Shown here: positions 50,013 through 58,388 of the stretch, piece by piece
Layout: each line of letters begins with the position of its first letter
How positions within the stretch are numbered: the first letter of the stretch is position 1
Made by a program: the position numbers and the translations under genes
Assembly (NCBI GenBank): GCA_965247975.1
Contig: OZ252050.1
Location: 1,302,001 to 1,366,000, forward strand
Direction: 5' to 3'
Origin: Taishania sp965247975
Lineage (GTDB): Bacteria; Bacteroidota; Bacteroidia; Flavobacteriales_D; Crocinitomicaceae
Length of the DNA stretch: 64,000 bases
Notes under the pieces: model-generated
Databases searched by the model: none
Told to the model about the DNA's origin: nothing
The model's input: only the letters and a program-made list of their open reading frames with translations

Positions 50013-50411
50013 ATGGAAAATCTAAACATTGAACCATCAGCTTACACGCCTTTTGTTCATTTTGATGGACAGTCAGGAGTTTTGGAGCTTCGCGGAAGGG
50101 CAATTCCGGAGAACCCAGATGAATTTTGGACACCTGTTTTGAAATGGATGCACAAATACGCGCAAAATCCAGCGAAAAAAACGACTCTCAAAATTGATAT
50201 GGAATATTTCAACATGTCCTCTTCCAAACGCATTTTGATCTTGCTTTATCAGCTGAATACCTTGGTGAAATTATCCAAGAAAGTCAAAGTACAATGGTAT
50301 CACCGCTTTGAAGACGAAGATATGTACGAAGTCGGGCAAGATTACAAATACATGGTCAAAATTCCTTTTGAGTTTATTGGCTATGAGGAACATGAGTTAA
50401 AAATTGCTTAG
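50013..50411 (+). CDS. SiaC-family regulatory phosphoprotein (DUF1987)
   Basis: This 132-residue protein is of the DUF1987/SiaC family. In Pseudomonas, SiaC is phosphorylated by the kinase SiaB and binds the diguanylate cyclase SiaD to control biofilm formation. Visible family elements are YTPFVHFDGQSGVLELRGRAIPENP, LKIDMEYFNMSSSKRILILLYQL (the SSS run is at the expected phosphorylation loop), and KVQWYHRFEDEDMYEVGQDY. The siaABD partners are not adjacent, so this is an orphan; it may be served by an unlinked kinase/phosphatase. Confidence 0.82.
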   Translation: MENLNIEPSAYTPFVHFDGQSGVLELRGRAIPENPDEFWTPVLKWMHKYAQNPAKKTTLKIDMEYFNMSSSKRILILLYQLNTLVKLSKKVKVQWYHRFEDEDMYEVGQDYKYMVKIPFEFIGYEEHELKIA

Positions 50412-50484
50412 TCACATTTAACTTCTTTTAAGTTTTTATCTTTCATTCTGTGCGTGCAAGCTTCTTCATTTTGAGGAAAAAAAC

Positions 50485-50492
50485 TATTTTTG
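50485..50492 (+). promoter_or_regulatory. -7 promoter box (TATTTTTG) close to a start codon
   Basis: A TAnnTTTG match ending 4 bases before ATG 50497. The transcript of the following small gene would start at or near its ATG. Confidence 0.5.
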
Positions 50493-50496
50493 TGGC

Positions 50497-50748
50497 ATGC
50501 GCTTAGTCAAAGAGGTACCTCATGCACGATATAAAATTCAAATTTTTCAATACAATGGAAAATACATTGTGAAAATTGAATTGGGTCAATTCGAACAATC
50601 CTTTAAAATTGGAGAAACGGATGTTGCTGGTCTTGATGAGGTTGAGAAAATGATTAGTGCTGAACTATTAACGAATTCTTTAAATCGATTTGTTGAAATG
50701 CGAAACGATTGGAACAAAGCTTTTACAGAAAAAAATACGATTTCATGA
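50497..50748 (+). CDS. Small conserved-looking protein of unknown function
   Basis: This 83-residue cytosolic protein is rich in charged residues. It begins with four beta-like strands (HARYKIQIFQYNGKYIVKIELGQFEQSFKIGE) followed by a helical half (AGLDEVEKMISAELLTNSLNRFVEMRNDWNKAF). I do not recognise it, but its tight 4-base ATGA overlap with the OmpH-like gene (50745-50748) argues that it is real. A promoter box ends 4 bases before its ATG. It is the first gene of the three-gene unit running to 51897. Confidence 0.65.
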   Translation: MRLVKEVPHARYKIQIFQYNGKYIVKIELGQFEQSFKIGETDVAGLDEVEKMISAELLTNSLNRFVEMRNDWNKAFTEKNTIS

Positions 50749-51341
50749 AACACTTTTTTATTATCGCAGTAGTTGCTGCTACAATCGCTGCTTGCGGTTC
50801 TGACAAGAAAACAGATTCTTCTGGAAATACAAATGTCGCTCCTGTGAAAGCTGGAGAACTTAAAATTGGATTTTTTAATAGCGATAGTATTCCAAATCAT
50901 TTTGATTACCATAAATCGGAAACCGCTAAATTGGAAGCGGAAGCGAAAAAACTAGAAGGAAAAGCAGCTAAATTACAAAGCGATTACCAAAATTTAGCAA
51001 ACGAATACCAACGAGGATTATCAACGAATACACTTTCGGACAACCAAAAAATGTCTTTTGAAAACCGTTTAGGGAAAATGCAACAAGACATGCAGCTTTT
51101 TCAACAAAATACAATGGGGGAGTATCAGCAAAAAGAATTGAAATCAACAGAAATTTTGATGAATAAAATTGCGGATTATAGTGCTTCATTTGCCAAAGAA
51201 AAAGGATTTAGCATGTTCTTCGTGCGCGGTCAAGGAAGTGGTGTAGCGTATGCAGATCCTGGGATGGATATGACAGACGAGTTCATCAAATACATGAACG
51301 AAAAGGAAAAAGAATTGGACGGTAAAGCAGAGGGAAAATAG
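50745..51341 (+). CDS. OmpH/Skp-family periplasmic chaperone-like lipoprotein
   Basis: This 198-residue lipoprotein starts at ATG 50745, overlapping the previous stop codon; the longer upstream frame is not real. The lipobox is IAACG (Cys17). The mature part has the OmpH layout: a first strand LKIGFFNSDSIP, then a long coiled coil (about 60-150, KLEAEAKKLEGKAAKLQSDYQNLANEYQ), and a final strand near GFSMFFVRGQGSGVAYAD. Skp relatives hold outer-membrane proteins in the periplasm. Lipidation of this member differs from soluble Skp, but is common in Bacteroidota. Confidence 0.88.
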   Translation: MKHFFIIAVVAATIAACGSDKKTDSSGNTNVAPVKAGELKIGFFNSDSIPNHFDYHKSETAKLEAEAKKLEGKAAKLQSDYQNLANEYQRGLSTNTLSDNQKMSFENRLGKMQQDMQLFQQNTMGEYQQKELKSTEILMNKIADYSASFAKEKGFSMFFVRGQGSGVAYADPGMDMTDEFIKYMNEKEKELDGKAEGK

Positions 51342-51345
51342 AAAA

Positions 51346-51897
51346 ATGCTCATCGCTCAACAAAAACTTTCCGAAAATATAGCCGAATACATGTTGTACA
51401 TGTATCAAGTGGAAGATGTGATTCGCGCTTATAAATTTGATCTCGACGCAATTATTGAAAATTATGTTCGTCCACAATTACCCGACGAATCATTCATTCC
51501 GAGTTACCGAAAATGGTATAGTGACCTCATTTCTCAAATGCAATCACAGCAAATTCAAAAAGTAGGTCACATCCTGGATTTGAATGAAATTTTGGTTGAG
51601 CTGTCTTATCTTCACAACACGATGATAAATTTAACGAGCGACACAAAATACCGTGATTTGGTAGACCGTGCCACTCCGTACTTGGAAGAATTCAAGGGCA
51701 AATCCAATTTGAAAGATCGAAATCACATTGAAATTTTGTTCGGCGCCATGTACATGAAACTTTTGCTGAAATTGCAGAAAAAAGAAATCAGCGCTGAAAC
51801 AGAAGAAGCCTTTGACGCTATGCGTATTCAATTGGCTTATTTGTCGCAGGCATATTACAAGATGAAGCGGGGTGATTTGGATTTTTTGAAGAATTGA
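51346..51897 (+). CDS. DUF4924 family protein
   Basis: This 183-residue helical cytosolic protein belongs to DUF4924, found mainly in Bacteroidota. Its start, MLIAQQKLSENIAEYMLYMYQVEDVIRAYKFD, and the HNTMINLTSDTKYRDLVDRATPYL middle segment are characteristic. The function is unknown; such proteins often sit near cell-envelope or division genes. It begins 4 bases after the OmpH-like gene, probably in one operon. Confidence 0.78.
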   Translation: MLIAQQKLSENIAEYMLYMYQVEDVIRAYKFDLDAIIENYVRPQLPDESFIPSYRKWYSDLISQMQSQQIQKVGHILDLNEILVELSYLHNTMINLTSDTKYRDLVDRATPYLEEFKGKSNLKDRNHIEILFGAMYMKLLLKLQKKEISAETEEAFDAMRIQLAYLSQAYYKMKRGDLDFLKN

Positions 51898-51994
51898 TGT
51901 TTTACTCGAATATCAATTGACACACTAATTCATACATAAAAATCAAAATTTAAGAGACATCCGTCTACGACTATTACATCATAATTTTTAGACA

Positions 51995-52031
51995 CAAAAA
52001 AACTTGATTTCAGTTTCCCAAAATCAAGTCT
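51995..52031 (-). terminator. Rho-independent terminator of lpdA
   Basis: On the minus strand, ACTTGATTT pairs with AAATCAAGT around a 10-base loop and is followed by a T-run. It lies 26 bases after the lpdA stop codon. Confidence 0.85.
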
Positions 52032-52056
52032 TTGCATCTTGTATTTTTCTATCTAA

Positions 52057-53448
52057 TTACAGGTGAATCACCTCACCGTAAGCAGCCGCCGCCGCTTCCA
52101 TAATTGCTTCTGACATCGTTGGATGTGGATGCACTGTTTTGATTAATTCTTCGCCTGTAGTTTCCAACTTGCGAACAGCTACCAATTCCGCAACCATTTC
52201 TGTAACGTTTGCACCAATCATGTGACCACCAAGTAATTCGCCGTATTTGGCATCGAAAATTAATTTCACAAAACCATCTTTCGCGCCAGCAGCACTTGCT
52301 TTTCCTGATGCCGAGAATGGAAATTTACCTACTTTGATTTCATGTCCAGCGTCTTTTGCTTGTTTTTCTGTCATTCCAACAGATGCAATTTCTGGTGAAC
52401 AATAGGTACAACCTGGAATGTTTCCATAATCCAATGGACTAGGGTGGTGACCAGCAATTTTCTCCACACAAATGATTCCTTCAGCAGAAGCAACATGGGC
52501 TAAAGCTGCAGTTGGCAAAACATCGCCAATGGCAAAATAACCAGGAATGTTTGTTTCGTAGAAATCGTTCACTAAAATTCTTCCTTTATCAGTAACAATT
52601 CCCAAATCTTCTAAACCAATGTTCTCAATATTTGCTTGAATTCCAACCGCTGACAATACAACGTCGCATTCAATTTTTTCTTCGCCTTTTGCTGTTTTTA
52701 CTGAAACAACGCATCCTTTCGCTGAAGTTTGAACACTTTCAACCGAAGATTCAGTCATTACCTTAATTCCAGCTTTTTTGAATGATTTTTCCAATTGTTT
52801 TGAAACTTCTTCATCCTCAATTGGAACAATGTTCGGCATGAATTCAACAACTGTCACTTCTGTACCAATTGCGTTGTAGAAATAAGCAAATTCAACACCA
52901 ATCGCTCCAGAACCAACAACCACCATTTTCTTAGGTTGTTTCTTCAAGGTCATTGCTTCTCGGTAACCAATAATTTTCTCTCCATCTTGTGGTAAATTTG
53001 GCAATTGTCTTGATCTAGCTCCTGTTGCAATGATGATTCCTTTGTCTCCAGTGTATTCGGTTACAGTTCCATCTTCTGCTGTTACAGCAACTTTTTTGCC
53101 CGCCTTAACAACTCCAGATCCTTTAATGACATCAATTTTATTTTTCTTCATTAAGAATTGGATTCCGTTACTCATTCCACTAGCAACGTCACGACTACGT
53201 CCAACCATTGCCCCGAAATCTGCACTTGCACCATTTACGGTAATTCCGTAATCGCTTGCATGGTTTAAATATTCAAAAACATTCGCACTTTTTAGCAATG
53301 CTTTTGTTGGAATACATCCCCAATTCAGGCAAATCCCGCCAAGTGATTCACGTTCAACCACCGCTACTTTCATGCCTAACTGTGAAGCGCGAATCGCAGC
53401 AACATATCCACCTGGTCCTGTTCCAATAACTATAACGTCGTAATTCAT
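52057..53448 (-). CDS. lpdA: Dihydrolipoyl dehydrogenase (E3)
   Basis: This 463-residue flavoprotein reoxidises lipoamide in the pyruvate, 2-oxoglutarate and branched-chain dehydrogenases or glycine cleavage system. The FAD-binding site is GTGPGGYVAAIRA, the redox-active disulfide GGICLNWGCIPTKALL (Cys40, Cys45), the NAD site VVGSGAIGVEFAYFYNAIG, the second FAD contact YFAIGDV, and the C-terminal catalytic HPHPTMSE. No E1 or E2 gene is nearby. A terminator follows, and the MITE-like copy 2 begins 52 bases upstream of its start. Confidence 0.97.
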   Translation of the reverse strand: MNYDVIVIGTGPGGYVAAIRASQLGMKVAVVERESLGGICLNWGCIPTKALLKSANVFEYLNHASDYGITVNGASADFGAMVGRSRDVASGMSNGIQFLMKKNKIDVIKGSGVVKAGKKVAVTAEDGTVTEYTGDKGIIIATGARSRQLPNLPQDGEKIIGYREAMTLKKQPKKMVVVGSGAIGVEFAYFYNAIGTEVTVVEFMPNIVPIEDEEVSKQLEKSFKKAGIKVMTESSVESVQTSAKGCVVSVKTAKGEEKIECDVVLSAVGIQANIENIGLEDLGIVTDKGRILVNDFYETNIPGYFAIGDVLPTAALAHVASAEGIICVEKIAGHHPSPLDYGNIPGCTYCSPEIASVGMTEKQAKDAGHEIKVGKFPFSASGKASAAGAKDGFVKLIFDAKYGELLGGHMIGANVTEMVAELVAVRKLETTGEELIKTVHPHPTMSEAIMEAAAAAYGEVIHL

Positions 53449-53500
53449 TTTTTTTTGAAAATTGTTGAGGTGCGAATTTACTAAATATTCTTTCTTTTAA

Positions 53501-53831
53501 ACCTCAGTTCGATTCTAAATTACAATTTACTTCGTATCTGCTAACGCGGTCAGATTTCAATTAAAATTTGAAAGAGAAGGCGGTTTTATGAGGGATTAAC
53601 TGCGTTGCTGCTATCGCGGTGCGAGCTATCGCGATTAAAAGCAACGAACACCGCGCAAGCAGCAACGAAGTTAATTTCAAAGAATTAATTGAAAAGCAAC
53701 CTTAATTACACCTACAAAAACTTGATTTTTTCGTCAAAACGCCTCGAAATAGCCGACTATTACTTCATCGTCTTTTCTCAAACTCAAGTTTTTCTAGGCG
53801 ATCTGAATGAAATTTATAATCGAACTGAGGT
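53501..53831. mobile_element. MITE-like non-autonomous element, copy 2 (331 bp, inverted relative to copy 1)
   Basis: The ends are ACCTCAGTTCGATT and AATCGAACTGAGGT, perfect inverted repeats of 14 bp. A 5-bp TTTAA target-site duplication flanks the element (53496-53500 and 53832-53836). Reversed, it aligns along nearly its whole length with 1478-1853; the main differences are two internal gaps. It lies in the gap upstream of lpdA, on whose promoter it may act. No transposase is encoded; an open frame through its right end is not conserved between copies, so it is not a gene. Confidence 0.82.
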
Positions 53832-53836
53832 TTTAA

Positions 53837-54699
53837 GTGTGTGTGCCTTCGTCAAATTCATTGCGATTTTGAAAAAATCTATTAATCATCCTTCTTTAGC
53901 CAAATAATTTGACATTTATCATGGCAAACGCATTTAAAATTTAAATGCCTATTGGAAACTTTGCCTGTGCTAAAATTATCAATGTATTAATCTAATTCTG
54001 CAATACACATGTTGTTTCAACTTGTTGAAAAATGGTATGAAGATAAAATCTAAAAACATAAAATACAGGCTATTATAGTTTTACTTTTGAGTGTATCTCT
54101 ATTTACTCGCAGAAGTAACGCAATTATTCACAAAAAAGCTGGTAAAGTTCCGAAAGGCATTAAAATTTACAATAATCATTTGTTAAATTCCCAAACTTGC
54201 TAACCATCTCACCAGTTAATAAATAACAGCCACGGATGCACGGATTAATGTTCGAATGAGATTTTAATGATTTAAGTTGATAACACCGATAATGAATACA
54301 AGTATTCATTTCAACTCATCCGATTTTCGTCTTGACGAAAATATCCGTGAAATATAGAAAAAACACCATTTTATGGAACAAGCGATTTATCCGTGTATCC
54401 GTGGCAAAAAAAAGTAGTTAACTTGAATTTATGAATTTACCTTCAGATGAAGTATTGAGGTCTTCCTGGCTATTCATTTTTGCATACAGAAATAAATGAG
54501 AGTAATTTGGTTTTGCGACCTTTACTTTCAGCTCTAATTTCGTTGGCCTTTTAATTATTCAAAGTTGTTAAAAAGCTGTTGCACATGTAATGCATTTTGG
54601 AGCGTAAATTGAAGAATTGATTTTTTAAATGCACTTGCCTTATCATTTATTTTTGAGACCAAATCATCTGTATCATTCTTTGAATTTGAAGTAATACCG
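53837..54699. other. Gene-free spacer with an interspersed repeat
   Basis: No gene, tRNA or rRNA was found in this stretch of about 860 bp. It holds the CACGGATGCACGGAT repeat at 54231-54403 and otherwise AT-rich sequence with several stop codons in every frame. Confidence 0.5.
54231..54403. repeat. Interspersed repeat with CACGGATGCACGGAT arms, locus 2
   Basis: CACGGATGCACGGAT (54231-54245) and ATCCGTGTATCCGTG (54389-54403) are inverted, with one mismatch, and enclose 143 bp. Inside is ATTTTCGTCTTGACGAAAAT (54333-54352), a perfect 8-bp-arm hairpin. The order hairpin, ATATCCGTGA-like text, then ATCCGTGnATCCGTGGCAAAA matches 9131-9220, so both loci belong to one family. Confidence 0.65.
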
Positions 54700-54707
54700 T
54701 ATATTTG
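54700..54707 (+). promoter_or_regulatory. -7 promoter box (TATATTTG) for the glycosyltransferase gene
   Basis: An exact TAnnTTTG match. It overlaps the in-frame TTG at 54705, which therefore cannot be the start; GTG 54732 is preferred. Confidence 0.55.
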
Positions 54708-54731
54708 ACAAGTAATCTATTTGATTGTCCT

Positions 54732-55859
54732 GTGTCCCATTCAAAACAAAAATTAGCCATTATCATGAATTCCACAGGTTGGGGTGGTTTGGAAATGAAT
54801 ACATTAAAGTTGGCAAGGGAACTCTTAAAAAGAGGAGTGGAGATTCATCAAATTGTGCATGGAGAATCAAAATATGCTTCAGAATTGAATGAAGATTTTG
54901 ATCAGATTCTTCGATTGGTTAAACCAAAAAAATATTTTGATTTCAAAAATGCTCGAAAAGTTTGGGATTACCTCAATCGAAATAATATTAAGAATGTTTT
55001 AGTCGCTTACCGACCAGATTTGGATATGGCTGCTATAACCAAAAGAAAAAGCAAGCGTTCAATTCACATCATTCATCAGCAGCATATGATTATGGGAATT
55101 ACCAAAACGGGAATTACACAACGGTATCGGTATCGAGCAATTGATGTTTGGCTTTGTCCTTTGGAAATCTTAAAACCTGACGTGTTGCAAAACACTGAAG
55201 TCCCAAACCAGAAAATTCGAATTGCACCCATTGGATTAGATGTGACTAAGTTCATGTCCTTTGACGGCTCGAAAAAGGAAGCGCAAAAAATGCTAGGATG
55301 TGAAACAGATGCGAAATTGCTTGGTGTCATTGGTCGAATAGATGCTAAAAAAGGACAGCTATTTCTTCCTAGTGCCATCAAAAAACTAAGGGAGTTGGGA
55401 GAGAATGTTGAATTATTGATCGTAGGAACGCCAACTTTGAATGATCCAACAAGCTTGGCTTACATGAATGAATTGAAGGAAAGCATAAAGGAAAACGACT
55501 TGAGTGATTATGTCCACTTTTCCAATTTCATGGAAGATGTTCGTTTGTGTTACGCAGCCATTGACGTGTTGGTACTTCCAAGTCTTTCAGAAACTTATGG
55601 CATGGTAACGCTCGAAGCGATGCTTTCCAAAACACCTGTTCTCGGCACGAATAGCGGTGGAACTCCTGAGATTTTGGATTTCGGCAAGTTAGGTGAACTT
55701 TACGAAGTAAGCAATTTGGACAACTTTGTTTTGCATTATCAAAAGCTCCAACAGCGATTAGCTAATGGCGAACTAAATTTGGATTTTGTTCAATCAGAAA
55801 TTGCTGAAAAGTACAGCATTGAACAGGAAGTTTCAGCAGTGCTTGATGCAATGATTTAA
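54732..55859 (+). CDS. GT4-family glycosyltransferase
   Basis: This 375-residue GT-B enzyme transfers a sugar from a nucleotide donor, probably to a lipid- or oligosaccharide-linked acceptor at the membrane. The N-terminus KLAIIMNSTGWGGLEMNTLKLA is typical of the GT4 family. The C-terminal nucleotide-binding half has LGVIGRIDAKKGQ, a DVLVLPSLSETYGMVTLEAMLSKTPVLGTNSGGTPEIL block containing the E-x7-E motif (Glu of SETYG and of LEAML), typical of retaining GT4 enzymes. The GTG start gives a sensible N-terminus. It is not BshA, despite the fold. It is isolated from other glycan genes and converges with the helicase gene, overlapping it by 4 bases. Confidence 0.88.
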   Translation: MSHSKQKLAIIMNSTGWGGLEMNTLKLARELLKRGVEIHQIVHGESKYASELNEDFDQILRLVKPKKYFDFKNARKVWDYLNRNNIKNVLVAYRPDLDMAAITKRKSKRSIHIIHQQHMIMGITKTGITQRYRYRAIDVWLCPLEILKPDVLQNTEVPNQKIRIAPIGLDVTKFMSFDGSKKEAQKMLGCETDAKLLGVIGRIDAKKGQLFLPSAIKKLRELGENVELLIVGTPTLNDPTSLAYMNELKESIKENDLSDYVHFSNFMEDVRLCYAAIDVLVLPSLSETYGMVTLEAMLSKTPVLGTNSGGTPEILDFGKLGELYEVSNLDNFVLHYQKLQQRLANGELNLDFVQSEIAEKYSIEQEVSAVLDAMI

Positions 55860-58123
55860 TCCACCACCTTTAAGTTTGCAAAGCGCAATAAAACGGTTTT
55901 TGCTCCATGATGTGGAAAGAAAATAGTTGCTTTTTTGTCCGCTCCTTGTCCTTCTAATTTTGTGATTTTTCCTTTTCCAAATCGATCGTGCTCAACATTG
56001 AATCCAACCATTAATCCTAATTCATCTTTCACATTTCCACCTCCCAAAGTTTGGGCAATTGGTTTCATGCTTGGCGGAGCAAACGATTTATTCAAGCCGC
56101 CTGGACGATCAAATCCAATGGGTTTTCCGCTCGTCAGTGAACGACCCATTCCTCGTTCTGGAACCTCAAAATGCAAATATTTTTCGTCAATTTCATCAAT
56201 AAAGCGACTCGGTTCTGAACTGATCAAATTTCCCCATTGGAAGCGAGAAGTGGCATACGTCAAGGTGCAACTTCGCATGGCGCGAGTCACAGCAACATAA
56301 AACAAACGTCGTTCTTCCTCCAATTCTGTACGTGAATTCAACACCATTTGTGACGGAAATAAATTTTCTTCCAGTCCAACTAGGAAAACGTGCGGAAATT
56401 CCAATCCTTTGCTGGAATGAATGGTCATTAAAGTAACATGATTTCGCTCTTCTTCTTTGTCTTGATCAGCATCGGTTAATAGGGCGACATCAATCATAAA
56501 TTCATCCAAGCTCGTTGAAGCATCTTCAGGCTGAGAAACCGTAAATTCTTTGATCCCGGCTAATAATTCTTCCACGTTTTGGTAGCGTTCTACTTCTTCA
56601 GGACCTTTTTCTTTTTCAGTATAAAGTTCCTTTAAAATTCCACTTGATTTCGCAATAGTTTGTGCCAAATCGTATGCATTTAATTTTGTCAATTCAGCCG
56701 AAAAACTGTTAATCATAATCGAAAATTCGATCAACTTATTTTTAGTTCCAGCATTCATTGCAACTGGAAATTGCTGAAAGTTGGTAATGATATCCCAAAT
56801 AGAAACACCATATTCTGTCGATGCAATGAGCAAAGTTTCAATCGTAGTTTTTCCAATGCCTCGTCGTGGATAGTTGATCACACGTTTGAATGCTTCCTCG
56901 TCTCTTGGATTTGTAGTCAAACGAAAATAAGCCAACAAATCTTTGATTTCTTTTCGTTGATAGAACGACAAACCTCCATAGATTTTATACGGAATATTCA
57001 ATTTCCGCAAGGCTTCCTCAAAAGATCTGGATTGGCGATTCGTTCGGTATAAAATGGCAAAATCATTGAAAGTGCATCCTTCGTTGTTTTTGATATCAAA
57101 CAAACGATTGGTAACTACTTTTCCTTCTTCGTTGTCTGTCAATGTTCGAATTACATTCAATGGTTTTCCTTCCACATTGTCAGTCCAAACATTTTTCTGA
57201 ATTTGGTCTAAATTCCGTGCAATGACGCTATTTGCTGCTTCGACAATATTTTTTGTACTTCGGTAATTTTGTTCCAATTTGAATAAGCCAAAATCGGGAT
57301 AATCTTTCTTAAAGTTTAAAATATTCTCAATGTTCGCGCCTCGAAACGAATAGATACTCTGCGCATCATCGCCTACAACGCAAATGTTCTCATACGCAGC
57401 TGCTAGCGATTTTACAATTAAATATTGTGCATAATTGGTATCTTGGTACTCATCCACCAGGATGTATTTGAATTTTTGTTGATAATAATGAAGAACTTCG
57501 GGAAAATCTCTTAGTAATACGTTTGTTTTATAAAGCAAATCATCAAAATCCATGGCGCCAGCTTTGAAGCAACGATCTGCATACGTTTTGTAAATGATTC
57601 CCATTTGCGGACGTCGTGCCAATGCATCTTCGGATTGAATTTCCTCATTCTGAATGTAAGCATCAGGCGATATCAAGTTGTTTTTTGCTGATGAAATGCG
57701 ACCGTAAACCGTACTCGCTTTATAGACTTTTTCATCCAGATTTAAGGATTTAATGACATCTTTCAACAGACTTTTCGTGTCTTGCGTATCATAAATCGTG
57801 AAATTCGTTGGGTAGCCAAGTCGATCAGCATTGTATCTTAGAATGCGCGCAAAAACGGAGTGAAAAGTACCCATCGTAATGTTTTTCGATTCACTTGAAC
57901 CGATAATTTTACCAATTCTTTCCTTCATTTCCTTCGCAGCCTTATTTGTAAAGGTTAATGCTAAAATGTTGAAAGGATCAACGCCTTGTTCAATCATGTG
58001 CGCAATGCGATAGGTAAGTACACGCGTTTTACCAGATCCGGCGCCAGCAATAACCATTGTTGGACCGTAAATACTTTCTACAGCTGCCCGCTGACTTTCG
58101 TTTAATTCGTTTAAATAACTCAT
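55856..58123 (-). CDS. UvrD/PcrA-type ATP-dependent DNA helicase
   Basis: This 755-residue superfamily 1A helicase unwinds DNA 3'-5' in repair and replication restart. Motifs visible are the Q-motif LNESQRAAV, Walker A VIAGAGSGKTRVL (about 24-36), Ia LTFTNKAAKEM, II ILVDEYQDTN, III GDDAQSIYSFRGA, IV FKLEQNYRSTKNI, V VTLMTIHSSKGLEF and VI RRLFYVAVTRAM. The C-terminal tail with VEHDRFGKGKITKLEGQG is shared by PcrA-like members. Whether it is uvrD or pcrA cannot be separated. A TAACTTTG box lies at 58147-58140. Confidence 0.95.
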   Translation of the reverse strand: MSYLNELNESQRAAVESIYGPTMVIAGAGSGKTRVLTYRIAHMIEQGVDPFNILALTFTNKAAKEMKERIGKIIGSSESKNITMGTFHSVFARILRYNADRLGYPTNFTIYDTQDTKSLLKDVIKSLNLDEKVYKASTVYGRISSAKNNLISPDAYIQNEEIQSEDALARRPQMGIIYKTYADRCFKAGAMDFDDLLYKTNVLLRDFPEVLHYYQQKFKYILVDEYQDTNYAQYLIVKSLAAAYENICVVGDDAQSIYSFRGANIENILNFKKDYPDFGLFKLEQNYRSTKNIVEAANSVIARNLDQIQKNVWTDNVEGKPLNVIRTLTDNEEGKVVTNRLFDIKNNEGCTFNDFAILYRTNRQSRSFEEALRKLNIPYKIYGGLSFYQRKEIKDLLAYFRLTTNPRDEEAFKRVINYPRRGIGKTTIETLLIASTEYGVSIWDIITNFQQFPVAMNAGTKNKLIEFSIMINSFSAELTKLNAYDLAQTIAKSSGILKELYTEKEKGPEEVERYQNVEELLAGIKEFTVSQPEDASTSLDEFMIDVALLTDADQDKEEERNHVTLMTIHSSKGLEFPHVFLVGLEENLFPSQMVLNSRTELEEERRLFYVAVTRAMRSCTLTYATSRFQWGNLISSEPSRFIDEIDEKYLHFEVPERGMGRSLTSGKPIGFDRPGGLNKSFAPPSMKPIAQTLGGGNVKDELGLMVGFNVEHDRFGKGKITKLEGQGADKKATIFFPHHGAKTVLLRFANLKVVD

Positions 58124-58139
58124 TGAAAATTTAGTGTAA

Positions 58140-58147
58140 CAAAGTTA
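58140..58147 (-). promoter_or_regulatory. -7 promoter box (TAACTTTG) for the UvrD/PcrA helicase gene
   Basis: An exact TAnnTTTG match, 17 bases upstream of the start codon. Confidence 0.55.
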
Positions 58148-58388
58148 GTAAATGAAGGTAAGCATTTTGGAATTAAAAAGTAGTTTTTAAAGTGTTTTTT
58201 CCACAATTAAATTTTTAGAGCGAATTCACTATTCACCTTAAGAATTGAATGGATTTAAAATTTCTTTAATAAGATGGTTCACGAAAATACACCTTTCAAT
58301 ATAGGATTGTGTCATTTCAAGGATTTAAAAATTTTAGTTCAATTGTTTTTTCGAATTTGGTGAGACAAACTATTTAATTATTGAAACC

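Noticed and set aside
53832..54699. tRNA or other structured RNA gene in the long spacer
   Set aside because: No cloverleaf with the conserved GGTTCGAATCC-like T-arm was seen; only the dispersed repeat is recognisable.
54732..55859. BshA, which would go with bshB1
   Set aside because: The N-terminal and acceptor-side sequence resembles general GT4 glycosyltransferases, not the BshA type, and it is far from bshB1.
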